From positions 65,306 through 129,305 of the forward strand of contig JBGTGP010000012.1 of the NCBI GenBank assembly GCA_041746735.1: a stretch of 64,000 nucleotides of DNA. Direction: 5' to 3'. The position numbers were made by a program, and so were the translations under genes. The stretch is from Opimibacter sp041746735. Lineage in GTDB: Bacteria > Bacteroidota > Bacteroidia > Chitinophagales > Saprospiraceae. This document shows, in pieces, positions 50,593-60,066 of the stretch; within the stretch, counting starts at the first letter, position 1; every line of letters begins with the position of its first letter. The notes beneath the pieces were generated by a model. The model made no database searches. It was not told the DNA's origin and saw only the letters and a program-made list of their open reading frames with translations.

Positions 50593-51996
50593 TCAGGTGT
50601 CGTACCCCAGTATTTGAAGCATTTCGTTGGGCCGTTGTTCGGGTCGCCAGAGGGTATCAATGAAGTTGCCTTTCTCATCACGGTCAACGAGGATATGCTG
50701 CGGGGAGGGGATCAGACAATGCTTGATACCGCCGTAACCGCTGATCGCATCCTGATAAGCTCCGGTGTGAAAAAAACCAATGTATAACGGTTCACTTTCA
50801 TCATTTTTGAAGGTCGGAAGGAACACCTGCTGGTTGAGATCTTCAAAATTGTAATAATCCGAATGATCGCAGCTGATGCCACCGATATGTACGCGGGCAA
50901 AATCATTGTTCCATTTATTGACCGGCAAGAGGATGAAACGCTCATTGAGGCCCCAGGAATCCGGAATAGTATTCATCAGGCTATTGTCGATCAGATACCA
51001 AAGTTCTGAATCGTTTTGTTGTTTTTGTTCGACAACGGTAAAGATGGTGGCGCCGCTTTCACCCACTGTGTATTTTCCAAATTCAGTATAGATATCCGGT
51101 TCGTCGATTCCTTCCTGCTCACAAGTTGCTTTGATGTTGCGGATGATCTCATCCACCATGTATTTGTAATCATACTCAAAGGAAAGATTGTTCCGGATCG
51201 GAAATCCACCTCCGATATTCAGCGCCGTGAGTGAAGGGCATATTTTTTTTAGCTCGGCAAATATTTTCAGAGCTTTCTTAAACTCTCCCCAATAGTACAA
51301 TGTATCCCGGATGCCGGTATCCACAAAAAGGTGAAGCATCGTCACCTGGACACGCTTCTTGCGGGAAATTTTTTCCTTATAAAATTTGATAACCTCTGTT
51401 GGGCGTATACCCAGACGTGAAGTATAATAGGCGGATTGAGGCTCTTGTTCGATCGCGACTCGTATACCCATTTTAATCGGGCCTTTTATCCTTTCGAGCA
51501 ATTGATCAAGTTCCATGGTATTGTCCAGCACCGGAATAGAATTTTCAAAGCCCATCTCATAGAGTTGGGAAATACCATCCAGATAACGCTCCGTCTTATA
51601 CCCATTATGGACCAGGTTGATACTCCGATCGATATGGCCACTGCGATAGAGACTGACGATCAGATCGATGTCAAAAGCAGATGAAGTCTCCAGATCAACA
51701 TCATATTCCAGTGCTTTTTTGATCACATGGCTAAAGTGACAACATTTGGTGCAATAGCAATACCGGTATTTGCCTTGGTATTGCTGGCTTTTCATCGAGC
51801 GGTTGAACCAGTTTTTAGCCTTCTTGATCTGGTCTCCGATTTTGGGCAAATAGGTCATCTTGAACGGAGTGCCATACTTGTCGATGAGGTACTTCATCGA
51901 GATGCCATTGAAACTCAGATCGCCATTGTGCAGATCAAATCCTTCCTGAGGAAAGTAATACGTCTGCTGAATGAGGTCAAAATAGCTGTTCTTCAT
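50593..51996 (-). CDS. biosynthetic arginine decarboxylase (alanine-racemase fold)
   Basis: Starting at ATG 51996 gives 467 residues beginning KNSYFDLIQQTYYFPQEGFD. The PLP-binding lysine sits in YCYCTKCCHFSHVIKKAL, followed by DVDLETSSAFDID. Further motifs are MGIRVAIEQEPQ, LNIGGGFPIRNNLSF, YTEFGKYTVGESGA and FFHTGAYQDAISG. This is the fold-type III decarboxylase group that in Bacteroidota is annotated as arginine decarboxylase (agmatine-forming). The deoxyhypusine-synthase-like gene follows after 66 bases, giving a polyamine pair. An upstream TTG at 52056 would add 20 unconserved residues. Confidence 0.9.
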   Translation of the reverse strand: MKNSYFDLIQQTYYFPQEGFDLHNGDLSFNGISMKYLIDKYGTPFKMTYLPKIGDQIKKAKNWFNRSMKSQQYQGKYRYCYCTKCCHFSHVIKKALEYDVDLETSSAFDIDLIVSLYRSGHIDRSINLVHNGYKTERYLDGISQLYEMGFENSIPVLDNTMELDQLLERIKGPIKMGIRVAIEQEPQSAYYTSRLGIRPTEVIKFYKEKISRKKRVQVTMLHLFVDTGIRDTLYYWGEFKKALKIFAELKKICPSLTALNIGGGFPIRNNLSFEYDYKYMVDEIIRNIKATCEQEGIDEPDIYTEFGKYTVGESGATIFTVVEQKQQNDSELWYLIDNSLMNTIPDSWGLNERFILLPVNKWNNDFARVHIGGISCDHSDYYNFEDLNQQVFLPTFKNDESEPLYIGFFHTGAYQDAISGYGGIKHCLIPSPQHILVDRDEKGNFIDTLWRPEQRPNEMLQILGYDT

Positions 51997-52083
51997 TCTC
52001 TGGATAAAGCGACCGGGGAAATGTGACCACCGACGGGTCAAAAATAAAAAATTCAATGATCCGGAGTCACATTTATTCCAGCC

Positions 52084-53142
52084 TTACAGCCACTTCTTCT
52101 TTTTAAAGTAGATAAACTGCATAATCCCGACGGCAATCATGATCATCCAGAGTGCGGGATAGGCCCATGCCCACTCAAGTTCAGGCATGTGTTTGAAATT
52201 CATCCCATAGATACTGGTAATGAATGTCAGTGGAATAAAAACGGAAGTAATGACCGTGAGAATCTTCATCACATTGGTCATTCGGTACGTCATCTCGGAC
52301 ATAAACAGGTCATGGAGTGAAGCCAGGTGATCGCTCTGATTGTCATTGAGATCGATCAGTTGCATGACGTTATCTTGTACATCCCGAAGATGACGCCTGG
52401 TTTTTTCTGTGATGTGGGCACCTTCGAGTCGCAACAGCAAACTGACTGATTCCCGGGTAGGGAGCAACAGTCTGTGCATCTCTGCTATATCCTGCCGGAT
52501 CATAAAGATGGAGGTCTTCAGTTCATCAGCCGGGTTGCCGCTGATTTGTTCATCAAGCAAATGAATCCTGTCACTGCATTGATCAATCACAGGGAAGTAG
52601 TGATCCGTCACGAAATCAATCAGGGCATACATCAGGTAATCAGGTCTCCGGGTTCGAAGCCTCGATCCGGTTTGTTGCATCCGTAATTTCAATGCATGAA
52701 AGGTATCATCCGGATGTTCCTGAAAGGTGATCAGCCGCCCCTCTGTGAGATAGATTGAGATTTGTTCTGTAATAAAATCAGCACTGTCCATACGCCGTGC
52801 CAGTAGCTTCAGAATGATAAAAATGCCATGTTCGGTTTGTTCGCATTTAGGGCGTTGCTGCGTATCGAGGATATCCTCCAGCATTAAAGGGTCGATTCCG
52901 TAGGCAATGCCGATCCTTTCGATTTCCTGGGGGTTGTGCAGTCCGCGGATATCTAGCCATTGAAAGAAATTGTGATCCGAATGTGGAGGAATCTCGGGAT
53001 CCAGTTCATCTAAGTGCTCTGCATTGTACCGGACCAATTCCTTGATGATGACATCCGACTTGGGCACACCTGTAAAAATCAGAGCCCCGGGAGGTAAACC
53101 GGTTTTACGGATTCGGGTGGATATTGTTTTTTTAGCAGGCAT
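52084..53142 (-). CDS. corA: magnesium/cobalt transporter CorA
   Basis: The 352-residue protein ends with two membrane helices. The first closes with the family signature YGMNF (GMN), followed by the acidic periplasmic loop KHMPELEWAWAYP and a basic C-terminus KKKKWL. The large N-terminal cytosolic domain carries DPLMLEDILDTQQRPK and the long stalk helix with RHLRDVQDNVMQLIDL. CorA forms a pentameric Mg2+ channel in the inner membrane. It lies at the downstream end of the minus-strand run that begins with mutA. Confidence 0.95.
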   Translation of the reverse strand: MPAKKTISTRIRKTGLPPGALIFTGVPKSDVIIKELVRYNAEHLDELDPEIPPHSDHNFFQWLDIRGLHNPQEIERIGIAYGIDPLMLEDILDTQQRPKCEQTEHGIFIILKLLARRMDSADFITEQISIYLTEGRLITFQEHPDDTFHALKLRMQQTGSRLRTRRPDYLMYALIDFVTDHYFPVIDQCSDRIHLLDEQISGNPADELKTSIFMIRQDIAEMHRLLLPTRESVSLLLRLEGAHITEKTRRHLRDVQDNVMQLIDLNDNQSDHLASLHDLFMSEMTYRMTNVMKILTVITSVFIPLTFITSIYGMNFKHMPELEWAWAYPALWMIMIAVGIMQFIYFKKKKWL

Positions 53143-53176
53143 AGTCAGGTTTTGGCAATGATGGTTTGAAACTATT

Positions 53177-54025
53177 CTACAACGTTACAGGACCGGTCTC
53201 TGGCGGATAGTAATGAATCCATTCACTCCAGCTGCCTGGATACAATCGGGCATCCAGACCAGTGGCAATTTTATAAGCGAGTATGTTGTGGCAAGCGGTA
53301 ACCCCCGATCCGCAGTAAAAAACAGGGGGCTCCATTTCAGCGGAATCAACGGGCCTGAGGAGTGCAAAATTGGAAATGAGGTCTGCGGCAGATTTCCACC
53401 GTCCATCTGACGTCACATTGTTCGTATACGGCATACAGAGGGCGCCGGCTATATGACCGGCAACTGAGTCGATCGGTTCAAATTCTCCGGTATACCTTTT
53501 AAACTCCCGGCTGTCTATAACCTTACCCTTTTCCCGGGCCACCTGCTCCCGTGTCACTATGAAATGAGTTCTGACAGATGGAATAAAATTTCCGGTTCGG
53601 GGTGCAGGCCATTGATTTTCCATGGGCAACCCTAGCGCCTGCCAGGCATCCATTCCACCATTCAGCACAGCAACACGATCATGCCCCAACCATCGCAACA
53701 GCCACCAGGCCCGCGATGCATACATCCCGTTGTTTTGATCATAGACGACCACCTGACTTTCTTTTTCAACTCCGGCAGCCATTAGCGTGGCGGTCAAAAT
53801 CTCCGCATGTGGCAACGGATGCCGACCCGTAATACCGGGTATCACCGGAGAGGATAGATCGTGTCCGATGTCCATAAACACAGCTCCCGGAATATGGGCA
53901 TTTAAAAATTGTCGCCGTCCGATATGAAGATCTGCCAATGCATATCGACAATCCAACAATACAATGTTTTGATTTTGCATCATCCCGAAGAGGATGCCGG
54001 GCTCGATAAGTGTTGTGTAGTCCAT
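53177..54025 (-). CDS. sulfurtransferase (3-mercaptopyruvate/thiosulfate type)
   Basis: The 282 residues contain two rhodanese domains. The N-terminal domain has LLDCRYALAD and HIPGAVFMDIGHDLS. The C-terminal domain has VIDSREFKRYTGE, GHIAGALCMPYTNN and the active-site loop CGSGVTACHN with the persulfide cysteine first. The CGSGVTA loop is typical of 3-mercaptopyruvate sulfurtransferases. It follows the peroxiredoxin gene by six bases, so the pair is cotranscribed and may serve sulfur and peroxide stress. Confidence 0.92.
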   Translation of the reverse strand: MDYTTLIEPGILFGMMQNQNIVLLDCRYALADLHIGRRQFLNAHIPGAVFMDIGHDLSSPVIPGITGRHPLPHAEILTATLMAAGVEKESQVVVYDQNNGMYASRAWWLLRWLGHDRVAVLNGGMDAWQALGLPMENQWPAPRTGNFIPSVRTHFIVTREQVAREKGKVIDSREFKRYTGEFEPIDSVAGHIAGALCMPYTNNVTSDGRWKSAADLISNFALLRPVDSAEMEPPVFYCGSGVTACHNILAYKIATGLDARLYPGSWSEWIHYYPPETGPVTL

Positions 54026-54031
54026 AGCAGA

Positions 54032-54520
54032 TCAGGAAGACAGCAGGTCCAGGGATTCCAGTATTTGCTCTGCATGTCGGGCAGCATCTACAGGATGTAT
54101 GACCGATTCAATAATACCCCGTTCATCGACTACAAATGTAGTCCGATGCACAGCGTCACTGATCCGGCCCATAAACTCTTTTTGACCATAGATGTCAAAC
54201 AGTTTGGCAAGTTGGTTGTCCGCGTCGCTGACCAAAGGGTAGGGGAGTTGGTACCGGGTAATAAATCGTTGGTGTTTTTTCAGACTGTCTTCGCTAACAC
54301 CATATACGTCATAACCATACTGGAATAGCGTGTCGAAATGGTCCCGAATATTACAGGCTTCTTTGGTGCAGGTCTCGGACCCATCATGATTGTAAAAGAA
54401 AAGTATATATTTTTTACCGTAGAGTGCAGTTGAATCCAGCAGAGTTCCATCGTGCAGCAGGGCACCAAACGAAGGAGCCTTGTCGCCCGATCGCAGGCGG
54501 GATATTCGGGTAGTCCGCAT
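54032..54520 (-). CDS. thiol peroxidase of the BCP/PrxQ family
   Basis: The ATG at 54520 gives 162 residues. The region YNHDGSETCTKEACNIRDHF matches the BCP active site PxxxTPGCTKEAC; the peroxidatic cysteine is in ETC and the resolving cysteine is five residues on. The usual Pro/Thr before the cysteine are replaced by DGSE, a mild departure. It should reduce peroxides with thioredoxin in the cytosol. Longer starts would overlap the M23 peptidase gene upstream, which ends 16 bases before this ATG. Confidence 0.88.
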   Translation of the reverse strand: MRTTRISRLRSGDKAPSFGALLHDGTLLDSTALYGKKYILFFYNHDGSETCTKEACNIRDHFDTLFQYGYDVYGVSEDSLKKHQRFITRYQLPYPLVSDADNQLAKLFDIYGQKEFMGRISDAVHRTTFVVDERGIIESVIHPVDAARHAEQILESLDLLSS

Positions 54521-54536
54521 GAATAAATCAGTTCCG

Positions 54537-56276
54537 TTACAATATAAAGGGTCTTTCCCAGATGGATTGATTCCCGCGATCATCAATGACTCTCAGTCGC
54601 AATCGATGTTCCCCCGGTAAAATGCGACCATCAAACTCATGGGTCAAGATACCGGTTTTGCCATCAAGGGACATGAGGATCCATTCATCATCGACCCAGG
54701 CATCATATAGCAGATCTCTCCCCCGGTCTTTTATCCCGAAATTGTCACTAATCTTAAAGGCCATCCGGCTCCAGCCGCTCATTTTGTTCCCAAAGTGAAG
54801 AGGTGTAATGGTCGGGGGGATGGTGTCCATCATAATCGTATAGGTCGACAGTTGACGTACACCGGTAACCAGATTATTTCCAATCCACTTTCCTCCACAA
54901 TTGACGATTCGTCCATTGGGCTCACAGCGGGCGATAAAAACTTTGTCGATCAGATGTGGGGGTACACCAAGTCCTTCAATCAGAATTTCGAAGTATACAT
55001 GCACTGGTGCTTCAGTGGGAGAGATTACAAAATAAGGGCTGAAACTGTCTGGTGATTCCTGGGGCAGACGCTCGATCGAAAGTGGTGTTTTTTCATAAAA
55101 GGAACCTTTAGGCCAGACGACCTGCACACCCGGCTGTTGAACGATAGCTATCTGGTCCGGAGATCCCAGCACCTCATAGGAGGCTAATGCCGGAAGGGTT
55201 TGAGAAAGATTATGTTGCCGGATAATGTCAAAGGACAGCCTGGATATATTACCATTATAATCAGTAGCCGCAAACTCGACTTTCCGCGGGATTTCCGTGT
55301 TGAGATACACGATACCTCTTTCCGGGCCTGTTTCATAAATATTGAGCTGGTTGCCCTCCAGCGGATGACACCGATGGAAGTATTTATTCTCCTTGACTTT
55401 ATGCGGGTAGTCAATATGGGCATTGAGATAACGGGTTTTTTCAAACGGAATCTCGTCCAGGGTAAAGGCAAACAATGGCTCACGATCGATACTGCATGAA
55501 ATACCATACACCCCGTTTTTATTGGAGACGCCATCGTGGGAATCAAAGGTCCGCAGCCCAAAAGATATCATCGAGGCATCGGATGTCACGATTTGATCGA
55601 ATGTATATGCTCCGGAAGAAATTCGTTTAGGTTCCAGCTGGGACGTACGTACAAGTACACCTGATTCATTGTACTCATACAAGAGGAGTTGCTGGATGAC
55701 AGGGGGTGTTCGGTCCGTTATGTCAAAGCCAAAATGCAAGGGATTGACAGGGATTTGGCCAGCGGTATGCCGGATTTCAAAGTGCAGGTGGGGGCCAAAG
55801 GAGGAGCCCGTATTGCCCATGACACCAATTGGATTTGCCCGCGTGACCGGCAGATGATTTTTTGATAAATAAAGATCGATTTTGAACGTTTTGAGTCTGT
55901 ATTGTTCCGCCTTTACATACGCTGCGATCTCAGGTGCAAAACGATCCAGATGTGCATAGACAGTACTAAATCCATTGGGATGGTCTATATACAATGCATT
56001 TCCATAGCCAAATTCTTCAACTTTGATACGGCTCACAAAACCATCTGCAGCCGTATAGACCGGATCACCGGATATGCCATTGCTCGATTTAATGTCCAGT
56101 CCCGCATGAAAATGATTGGTACGCAGTTCTCCAAAGGTGCCGGAAAGTTTTATCTGCCGGTTGACCGGCGAACTAAAATAAGTTCGTGGATACCTTGATC
56201 CATCGTCTGCCATCGAAAGCAGCATCCATCCCGTCAGCAGAATGCAAGCACCTTTTATACCCGATATTCCTTTCAT
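54537..56276 (-). CDS. M23 family metallopeptidase (LytM/DNase-like lysostaphin fold)
   Basis: The 579-residue protein has a signal peptide (GACILLTGWMLLSMA) and an N-terminal M23 domain. The metal and catalytic residues lie in NHFHAGLDIKSS and GSSFGPHLHFEIRH. The rest, from about residue 210, is beta-rich and unrecognised (for example YTIMMDTIPPTITPLHFGN), perhaps Ig-like. It should cut peptidoglycan peptides in the periplasm or act as a scaffold. It is ten bases from meaB and 16 bases from the peroxiredoxin gene. Confidence 0.9.
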   Translation of the reverse strand: MKGISGIKGACILLTGWMLLSMADDGSRYPRTYFSSPVNRQIKLSGTFGELRTNHFHAGLDIKSSNGISGDPVYTAADGFVSRIKVEEFGYGNALYIDHPNGFSTVYAHLDRFAPEIAAYVKAEQYRLKTFKIDLYLSKNHLPVTRANPIGVMGNTGSSFGPHLHFEIRHTAGQIPVNPLHFGFDITDRTPPVIQQLLLYEYNESGVLVRTSQLEPKRISSGAYTFDQIVTSDASMISFGLRTFDSHDGVSNKNGVYGISCSIDREPLFAFTLDEIPFEKTRYLNAHIDYPHKVKENKYFHRCHPLEGNQLNIYETGPERGIVYLNTEIPRKVEFAATDYNGNISRLSFDIIRQHNLSQTLPALASYEVLGSPDQIAIVQQPGVQVVWPKGSFYEKTPLSIERLPQESPDSFSPYFVISPTEAPVHVYFEILIEGLGVPPHLIDKVFIARCEPNGRIVNCGGKWIGNNLVTGVRQLSTYTIMMDTIPPTITPLHFGNKMSGWSRMAFKISDNFGIKDRGRDLLYDAWVDDEWILMSLDGKTGILTHEFDGRILPGEHRLRLRVIDDRGNQSIWERPFIL

Positions 56277-56286
56277 ATCCTGTGTC

Positions 56287-57279
56287 TCATCGATTCAGCA
56301 GTGTTTTCATCTCCTGCTCAATTTCCAATTCGGTTCTAAAACGGGACTTGCTGCCCTGCCTTAGATGATATAACGCATCTTTCCTTCTTTCCTGTATAGC
56401 CGGGTGTTGAGTCAGTAATCGAGTCGCTGTTTGACTCACCGACCAATCCAGCCAATTGGCGTGTTGTTCATTCCTTACAGTTTCCGTGGTGTCCTGTTTA
56501 AAGAAGGAAGAAGAGTAGTCACGAATGATGTCCCAGAGTTCAGATACACCATGGTTTTCCAACGCCGAGCACGCTACAATTTTGGGTGTCCAGAAAGGCC
56601 GAAGGCCACTAAAAAATTGCTGGGCCTGCTGGTACTGGGCTTTGGTGGTTTTTGCCAGTTGTACCAGTGGTCCATCGGCTTTATTGACCACAATTATGTC
56701 AGCCAGTTCAGTAATGCCACGTTTGATACCTTGTAGTTCATCTCCTCCTCCGGGCTGGATCACCAGGATAAAACAATCCGTAAACTGCCAGGCAAGATGC
56801 TCTGACTGGCCGACCCCAACCGTTTCTAATACAATAATATCATAACCAGCGCCTGTCAGCAAGGTCATCAACTCCAAGGTCCGGCGCCCCATACCCCCCA
56901 GAACAGTACCTGCCGCACTCGACCGGATATAAGCTTCGGGCGATACAGACAATCGTGTCATGCGCGATTTGTCTCCCAAAATACTTCCATGACTAATGGT
57001 GCTCGAAGGATCAATCGTGATAACCCCTACCCTGAGTCCCTTGTTAATGGCATGCAAACCTAAGACTTCGATCAGGGTGCTTTTTCCGACGCCTGGTGCG
57101 CCACTGATAGCCACCTTCAGTGCTTTACTTTGTGTTGCCTCACACCGTTCAAGCAGATCTACGGCCATCTCTCGATCTGAATCCAGATCGCTCTCGACCA
57201 GTGTCATACCCCGGCCAAGCGCAACCCGGTCGCCACGGATGATTTTTTCAAAAAGCTCTGCCGCTATAGGCTCTGTCAT
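56287..57279 (-). CDS. meaB: methylmalonyl-CoA mutase-associated GTPase MeaB
   Basis: The ATG at 57279 gives 330 residues. The G domain has Walker A ISGAPGVGKSTLIEVLG (59-68), TIDPSSTISHGSILGDKSRM, the SSAAGTVLGGM loop, ETVGVGQSEHL and the base motif NKADG. MeaB loads and protects the adenosylcobalamin cofactor of methylmalonyl-CoA mutase. A -7 element at 57304-57311 excludes a TTG start at 57306. It lies in the same run as mutA, with one short ORF between them. Confidence 0.94.
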   Translation of the reverse strand: MTEPIAAELFEKIIRGDRVALGRGMTLVESDLDSDREMAVDLLERCEATQSKALKVAISGAPGVGKSTLIEVLGLHAINKGLRVGVITIDPSSTISHGSILGDKSRMTRLSVSPEAYIRSSAAGTVLGGMGRRTLELMTLLTGAGYDIIVLETVGVGQSEHLAWQFTDCFILVIQPGGGDELQGIKRGITELADIIVVNKADGPLVQLAKTTKAQYQQAQQFFSGLRPFWTPKIVACSALENHGVSELWDIIRDYSSSFFKQDTTETVRNEQHANWLDWSVSQTATRLLTQHPAIQERRKDALYHLRQGSKSRFRTELEIEQEMKTLLNR

Positions 57280-57303
57280 GTCTCTGATACAGGTTATGGC
57301 TGA

Positions 57304-57311
57304 CAAATATA
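57304..57311 (-). promoter_or_regulatory. -7 element (TATATTTG) before meaB
   Basis: An exact TAnnTTTG match on the minus strand lies in an AT-rich gap 24 bases before the meaB ATG. It suggests meaB has its own promoter besides any read-through from mutA. No clear -33 element was seen. Confidence 0.45.
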
Positions 57312-57381
57312 AAAAGCAAATTTAAATTATATAAATCTGAATATCAATAGTTTAAAATGTTAAAAAGATTAAGTTATCGTG

Positions 57382-57546
57382 TTAACATCCCTGGTCGGGG
57401 GCTTTAACGTATCCATAATAGCCAGATAGCAACAAAGCGGTTTCATTTGCCGTCAGGAATGTAATAGGGTGGGCAGGTATTTGTTCAAGTGAATCCTGGC
57501 CAAACGTGGCAGAAAAGCAATACATCCAACTGTCCACCTTTTTCAT
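57382..57546 (-). CDS. possible small protein coupled to mutA
   Basis: An ATG at 57546 overlaps the mutA stop (ATGA) and opens a 54-residue frame beginning KKVDSWMYCFSATFGQDSLE and ending YYGYVKAPDQGC. It has two cysteines and no membrane segment. A GAAGGA lies upstream but is almost touching the ATG, too close for a normal Shine-Dalgarno. The frame is the only one filling the mutA-meaB gap. I do not recognise it, and a chance frame is possible. Confidence 0.3.
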   Translation of the reverse strand: MKKVDSWMYCFSATFGQDSLEQIPAHPITFLTANETALLLSGYYGYVKAPDQGC

Positions 57547-58625
57547 TCCTTCAATTTTTCCCAGACCTCTTGTGCCCATCGTTGCGTATAATAGTCCAGG
57601 CTGTAAGCTCCGCTCAACGGATCCATGCCCCTGAACATGGTACTTTCAAGATGTAGTAAATGATGGACATTGCGACTAGTACGTCTGTTCATAAATGACG
57701 AACTTACCCCATTAGTAAGTCGAAAAACAATAAAATGGGTTCCGGATAAGGAAGCAGCCAGCCCTGACATCGACGCTCTGATCAGGAAAGATTCCTGTGA
57801 CTCTTCGTCTTTTTGAAGGATGTGTAATTCCAGATACTTTACTTTTTTTGAAAGCGTTTGTCCGGTGTGCCAGGCATAAAAATTTTGCCAGAGGAGATGA
57901 AATGTACGAACCAGTAAAAGATGCAGAATATAGGGTTCAGGGGCATTAATACGAAAGATACACCGCTGCAGATAGTCGGTTGCTGGAAGGCCCGCCTCGA
58001 TCCAAACACCCAAATCTGAGGAAACAAGTTGCAGAACAGCTTGTAACAATTCCACCGGATCACCCTCCTGGGGGATGGAATAGACAAACCGGTTGTTTAC
58101 CTGATATCCCATTCGGGTTTCACCAGTGTCATTTGAGAATACACTCGGGAAGCTGGCCATACTTGTGCGGTTGATCCGAAACACAGTGTCGGTTGGGAGC
58201 ACCGTTGTCATCGCGCTGAAATGTAAATCCTGGCTATTCCTGATTTCAGCCTGCAAGAGGATCATGTCCGGGTAGACACCCTCAAGCCAGCCCGATTCAA
58301 ATTCCGGACCTGTATCAGTCAACTCCAGTACGATGGATTGGACATCTTGAGTCAGGGCCTGTATGATCCATTGATTGATTTCTTGGGGTGTCAATCCAGC
58401 TGAGGTGATCCATTCAGTGAGTGTGGGAGGATGCAGAAAAAGTCCATCCGGCAATCGGACTACAGGTCCTTGCAGGTCATCCTTGTGAATAAAGGGATCC
58501 AGCAACTCACCTTTTCTAAAGGAGGTGAACAGGCTGTCTAAAGGAGCGCCCTTTAGATCAGCTTCAATCTGCCGAAGCCAGTCTGCTTTTGAAATCGCAT
58601 GATATGAATAGGACCATTCCTTCAT
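57543..58625 (-). CDS. mutA: methylmalonyl-CoA mutase small (beta) subunit
   Basis: Starting at ATG 58625 gives 360 residues. The sequence follows the MutA pattern: KADWLRQIEADLKGAPLDSL near the N-terminus, the TIM-barrel core, and the closing SRNVHHLLHLESTMFRGMDP followed by SGAYSLDYYTQRWAQEVWEKL. The small subunit is non-catalytic and lacks the cobalamin-binding DxHxxG motif, as expected. The large catalytic subunit gene (mutB) is not adjacent, which is unusual; meaB follows downstream. With PccB it points to the propionyl-CoA/succinyl-CoA route. Confidence 0.85.
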   Translation of the reverse strand: MKEWSYSYHAISKADWLRQIEADLKGAPLDSLFTSFRKGELLDPFIHKDDLQGPVVRLPDGLFLHPPTLTEWITSAGLTPQEINQWIIQALTQDVQSIVLELTDTGPEFESGWLEGVYPDMILLQAEIRNSQDLHFSAMTTVLPTDTVFRINRTSMASFPSVFSNDTGETRMGYQVNNRFVYSIPQEGDPVELLQAVLQLVSSDLGVWIEAGLPATDYLQRCIFRINAPEPYILHLLLVRTFHLLWQNFYAWHTGQTLSKKVKYLELHILQKDEESQESFLIRASMSGLAASLSGTHFIVFRLTNGVSSSFMNRRTSRNVHHLLHLESTMFRGMDPLSGAYSLDYYTQRWAQEVWEKLKE

Positions 58626-58772
58626 CTCAGGCAATATTACTACTCTCCGGTTAATTCAAATGAGTACGGGTAGCAGGTTCTGTCATATCGTGGACGAATG
58701 GCTGATAAAAGTCTTGTGCTTTGGCCAGATGGAATTTGATTTTAATTCACAGGAACCTTTTACATTTAAACC

Positions 58773-59981
58773 ATGACTCAGCCCGGATCAGGCATCTATC
58801 TGGATTACCACTCGACCACACCGGTGGATGCGTATGTTTTGCAAGCCATGCTGTCTTATTTTTCAGAGCGGTTTGGCAATGCGGCCAGCCGGTCCCATGC
58901 ATACGGATGGCAATCTGCCAAAGCGGTCGACACGGCAAGAGCACGTGTCGCCGATTTTCTGAAGGTCGAACCGAAGGAAATAATCTTTACCTCGGGTGCT
59001 ACCGAGAGTCTCAATCTGGCCTTGAAAGGTATGGCGGATGCCGGATATCCGAACAAGCATCATATCGTGACGGTCGTCTCCGAGCACCCAGCCGTCCTGG
59101 ATATATTGCCCTGGTTACGGAAACGTGGATTTGAAGTGCAATTGCTCCCGGTACAACCGGATGGTCTACTGGATTTGGAGAGACTTGCCGCCGCTATCCG
59201 GAATGACACCTTATTAGTTTGTGTCATGTGGGCCAATAATGAAACAGGCGTCATTCAATCCATGAAGGAAATTGGGCAGATATGTCGTGACGCCGGAGTC
59301 CCATTGATCAGTGATGCAACTCAGGCTGCAGGTAAGCTGGATATCCATTTAGCTGATGCGGGTATAGATATGGCGTGTATTTCTGCTCATAAAGTTTATG
59401 GCCCCAAGGGCATCGGAGCATTGTGTCTCCGCCAGGGGGAGAAACGGCTAAAACTTTCACCTCAGATCCATGGTGGCGGGCATGAATATGGTCTTCGATC
59501 AGGAACGCTAAATGTTCCGGGCATTGTTGGGCTTGGAACTGCTGTCCAACTGCAAACAGAACGGATGGAAACCGAAATGGCCCGACTGGTGGAACTTCGT
59601 GACAGGTTTGAGCAAAAAGTACTTCAGACTGTTGAGGAGGTGTCAATAAACGGCCATTTGATTGCACGACTTCCAACGGTTTCCAATTTGAGGGTGCGAT
59701 TTGCAGACAGCCAGGCTGTCATGAGCCGGTTCAGGACAAAACTGGCGATTTCTTCCGGATCCGCCTGCAGCTCAGCTCATCCGGAACCATCGCATGTTTT
59801 GCTCGCAATGGGCCTTACAGCGGAGGAGGCAAAGGGATCCTTCAGGGTGAGCTTTGGAGTGCCTACAACACAGGAAGAAGTTGACCTTGCTGCCGGATAC
59901 CTGATTGAAGCTATTCATGCTGAGCGTGATCGTAGTCCGGTCTGGCAGATGTTCAAAAAGGGAATAGATTTATCTGGTTAG
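58773..59981 (+). CDS. cysteine desulfurase (NifS/IscS family)
   Basis: The 402-residue PLP enzyme has YLDYHSTTPVD, GNAASRSHAYGW, TSGATESLNLAL, the Schiff-base Lys207 in SAHKVYGPKG, and the catalytic Cys332 in SSGSACSSAHPEPSHVL. The loop length and SACSS context fit the IscS/NifS class I group. It takes sulfur from cysteine for Fe-S cluster and thionucleoside synthesis. An IscA-like gene follows 85 bases downstream on the same strand with its own -7 element. TTACATTTA just before the start resembles a promoter. Confidence 0.94.
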   Translation: MTQPGSGIYLDYHSTTPVDAYVLQAMLSYFSERFGNAASRSHAYGWQSAKAVDTARARVADFLKVEPKEIIFTSGATESLNLALKGMADAGYPNKHHIVTVVSEHPAVLDILPWLRKRGFEVQLLPVQPDGLLDLERLAAAIRNDTLLVCVMWANNETGVIQSMKEIGQICRDAGVPLISDATQAAGKLDIHLADAGIDMACISAHKVYGPKGIGALCLRQGEKRLKLSPQIHGGGHEYGLRSGTLNVPGIVGLGTAVQLQTERMETEMARLVELRDRFEQKVLQTVEEVSINGHLIARLPTVSNLRVRFADSQAVMSRFRTKLAISSGSACSSAHPEPSHVLLAMGLTAEEAKGSFRVSFGVPTTQEEVDLAAGYLIEAIHAERDRSPVWQMFKKGIDLSG

Positions 59982-60034
59982 GCCGAATAATTTAGCTTCC
60001 ATCAGATATAAAACTAATACAGCCGGCATCTTGT

Positions 60035-60042
60035 TATCTTTG
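60035..60042 (+). promoter_or_regulatory. -7 element (TATCTTTG) before the IscA-like gene
   Basis: An exact TAnnTTTG match lies 25 bases before the ATG at 60067. The -33 region is not convincing. Confidence 0.5.
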
Positions 60043-60066
60043 TCGTTACCCACAATGTAGAATTTT

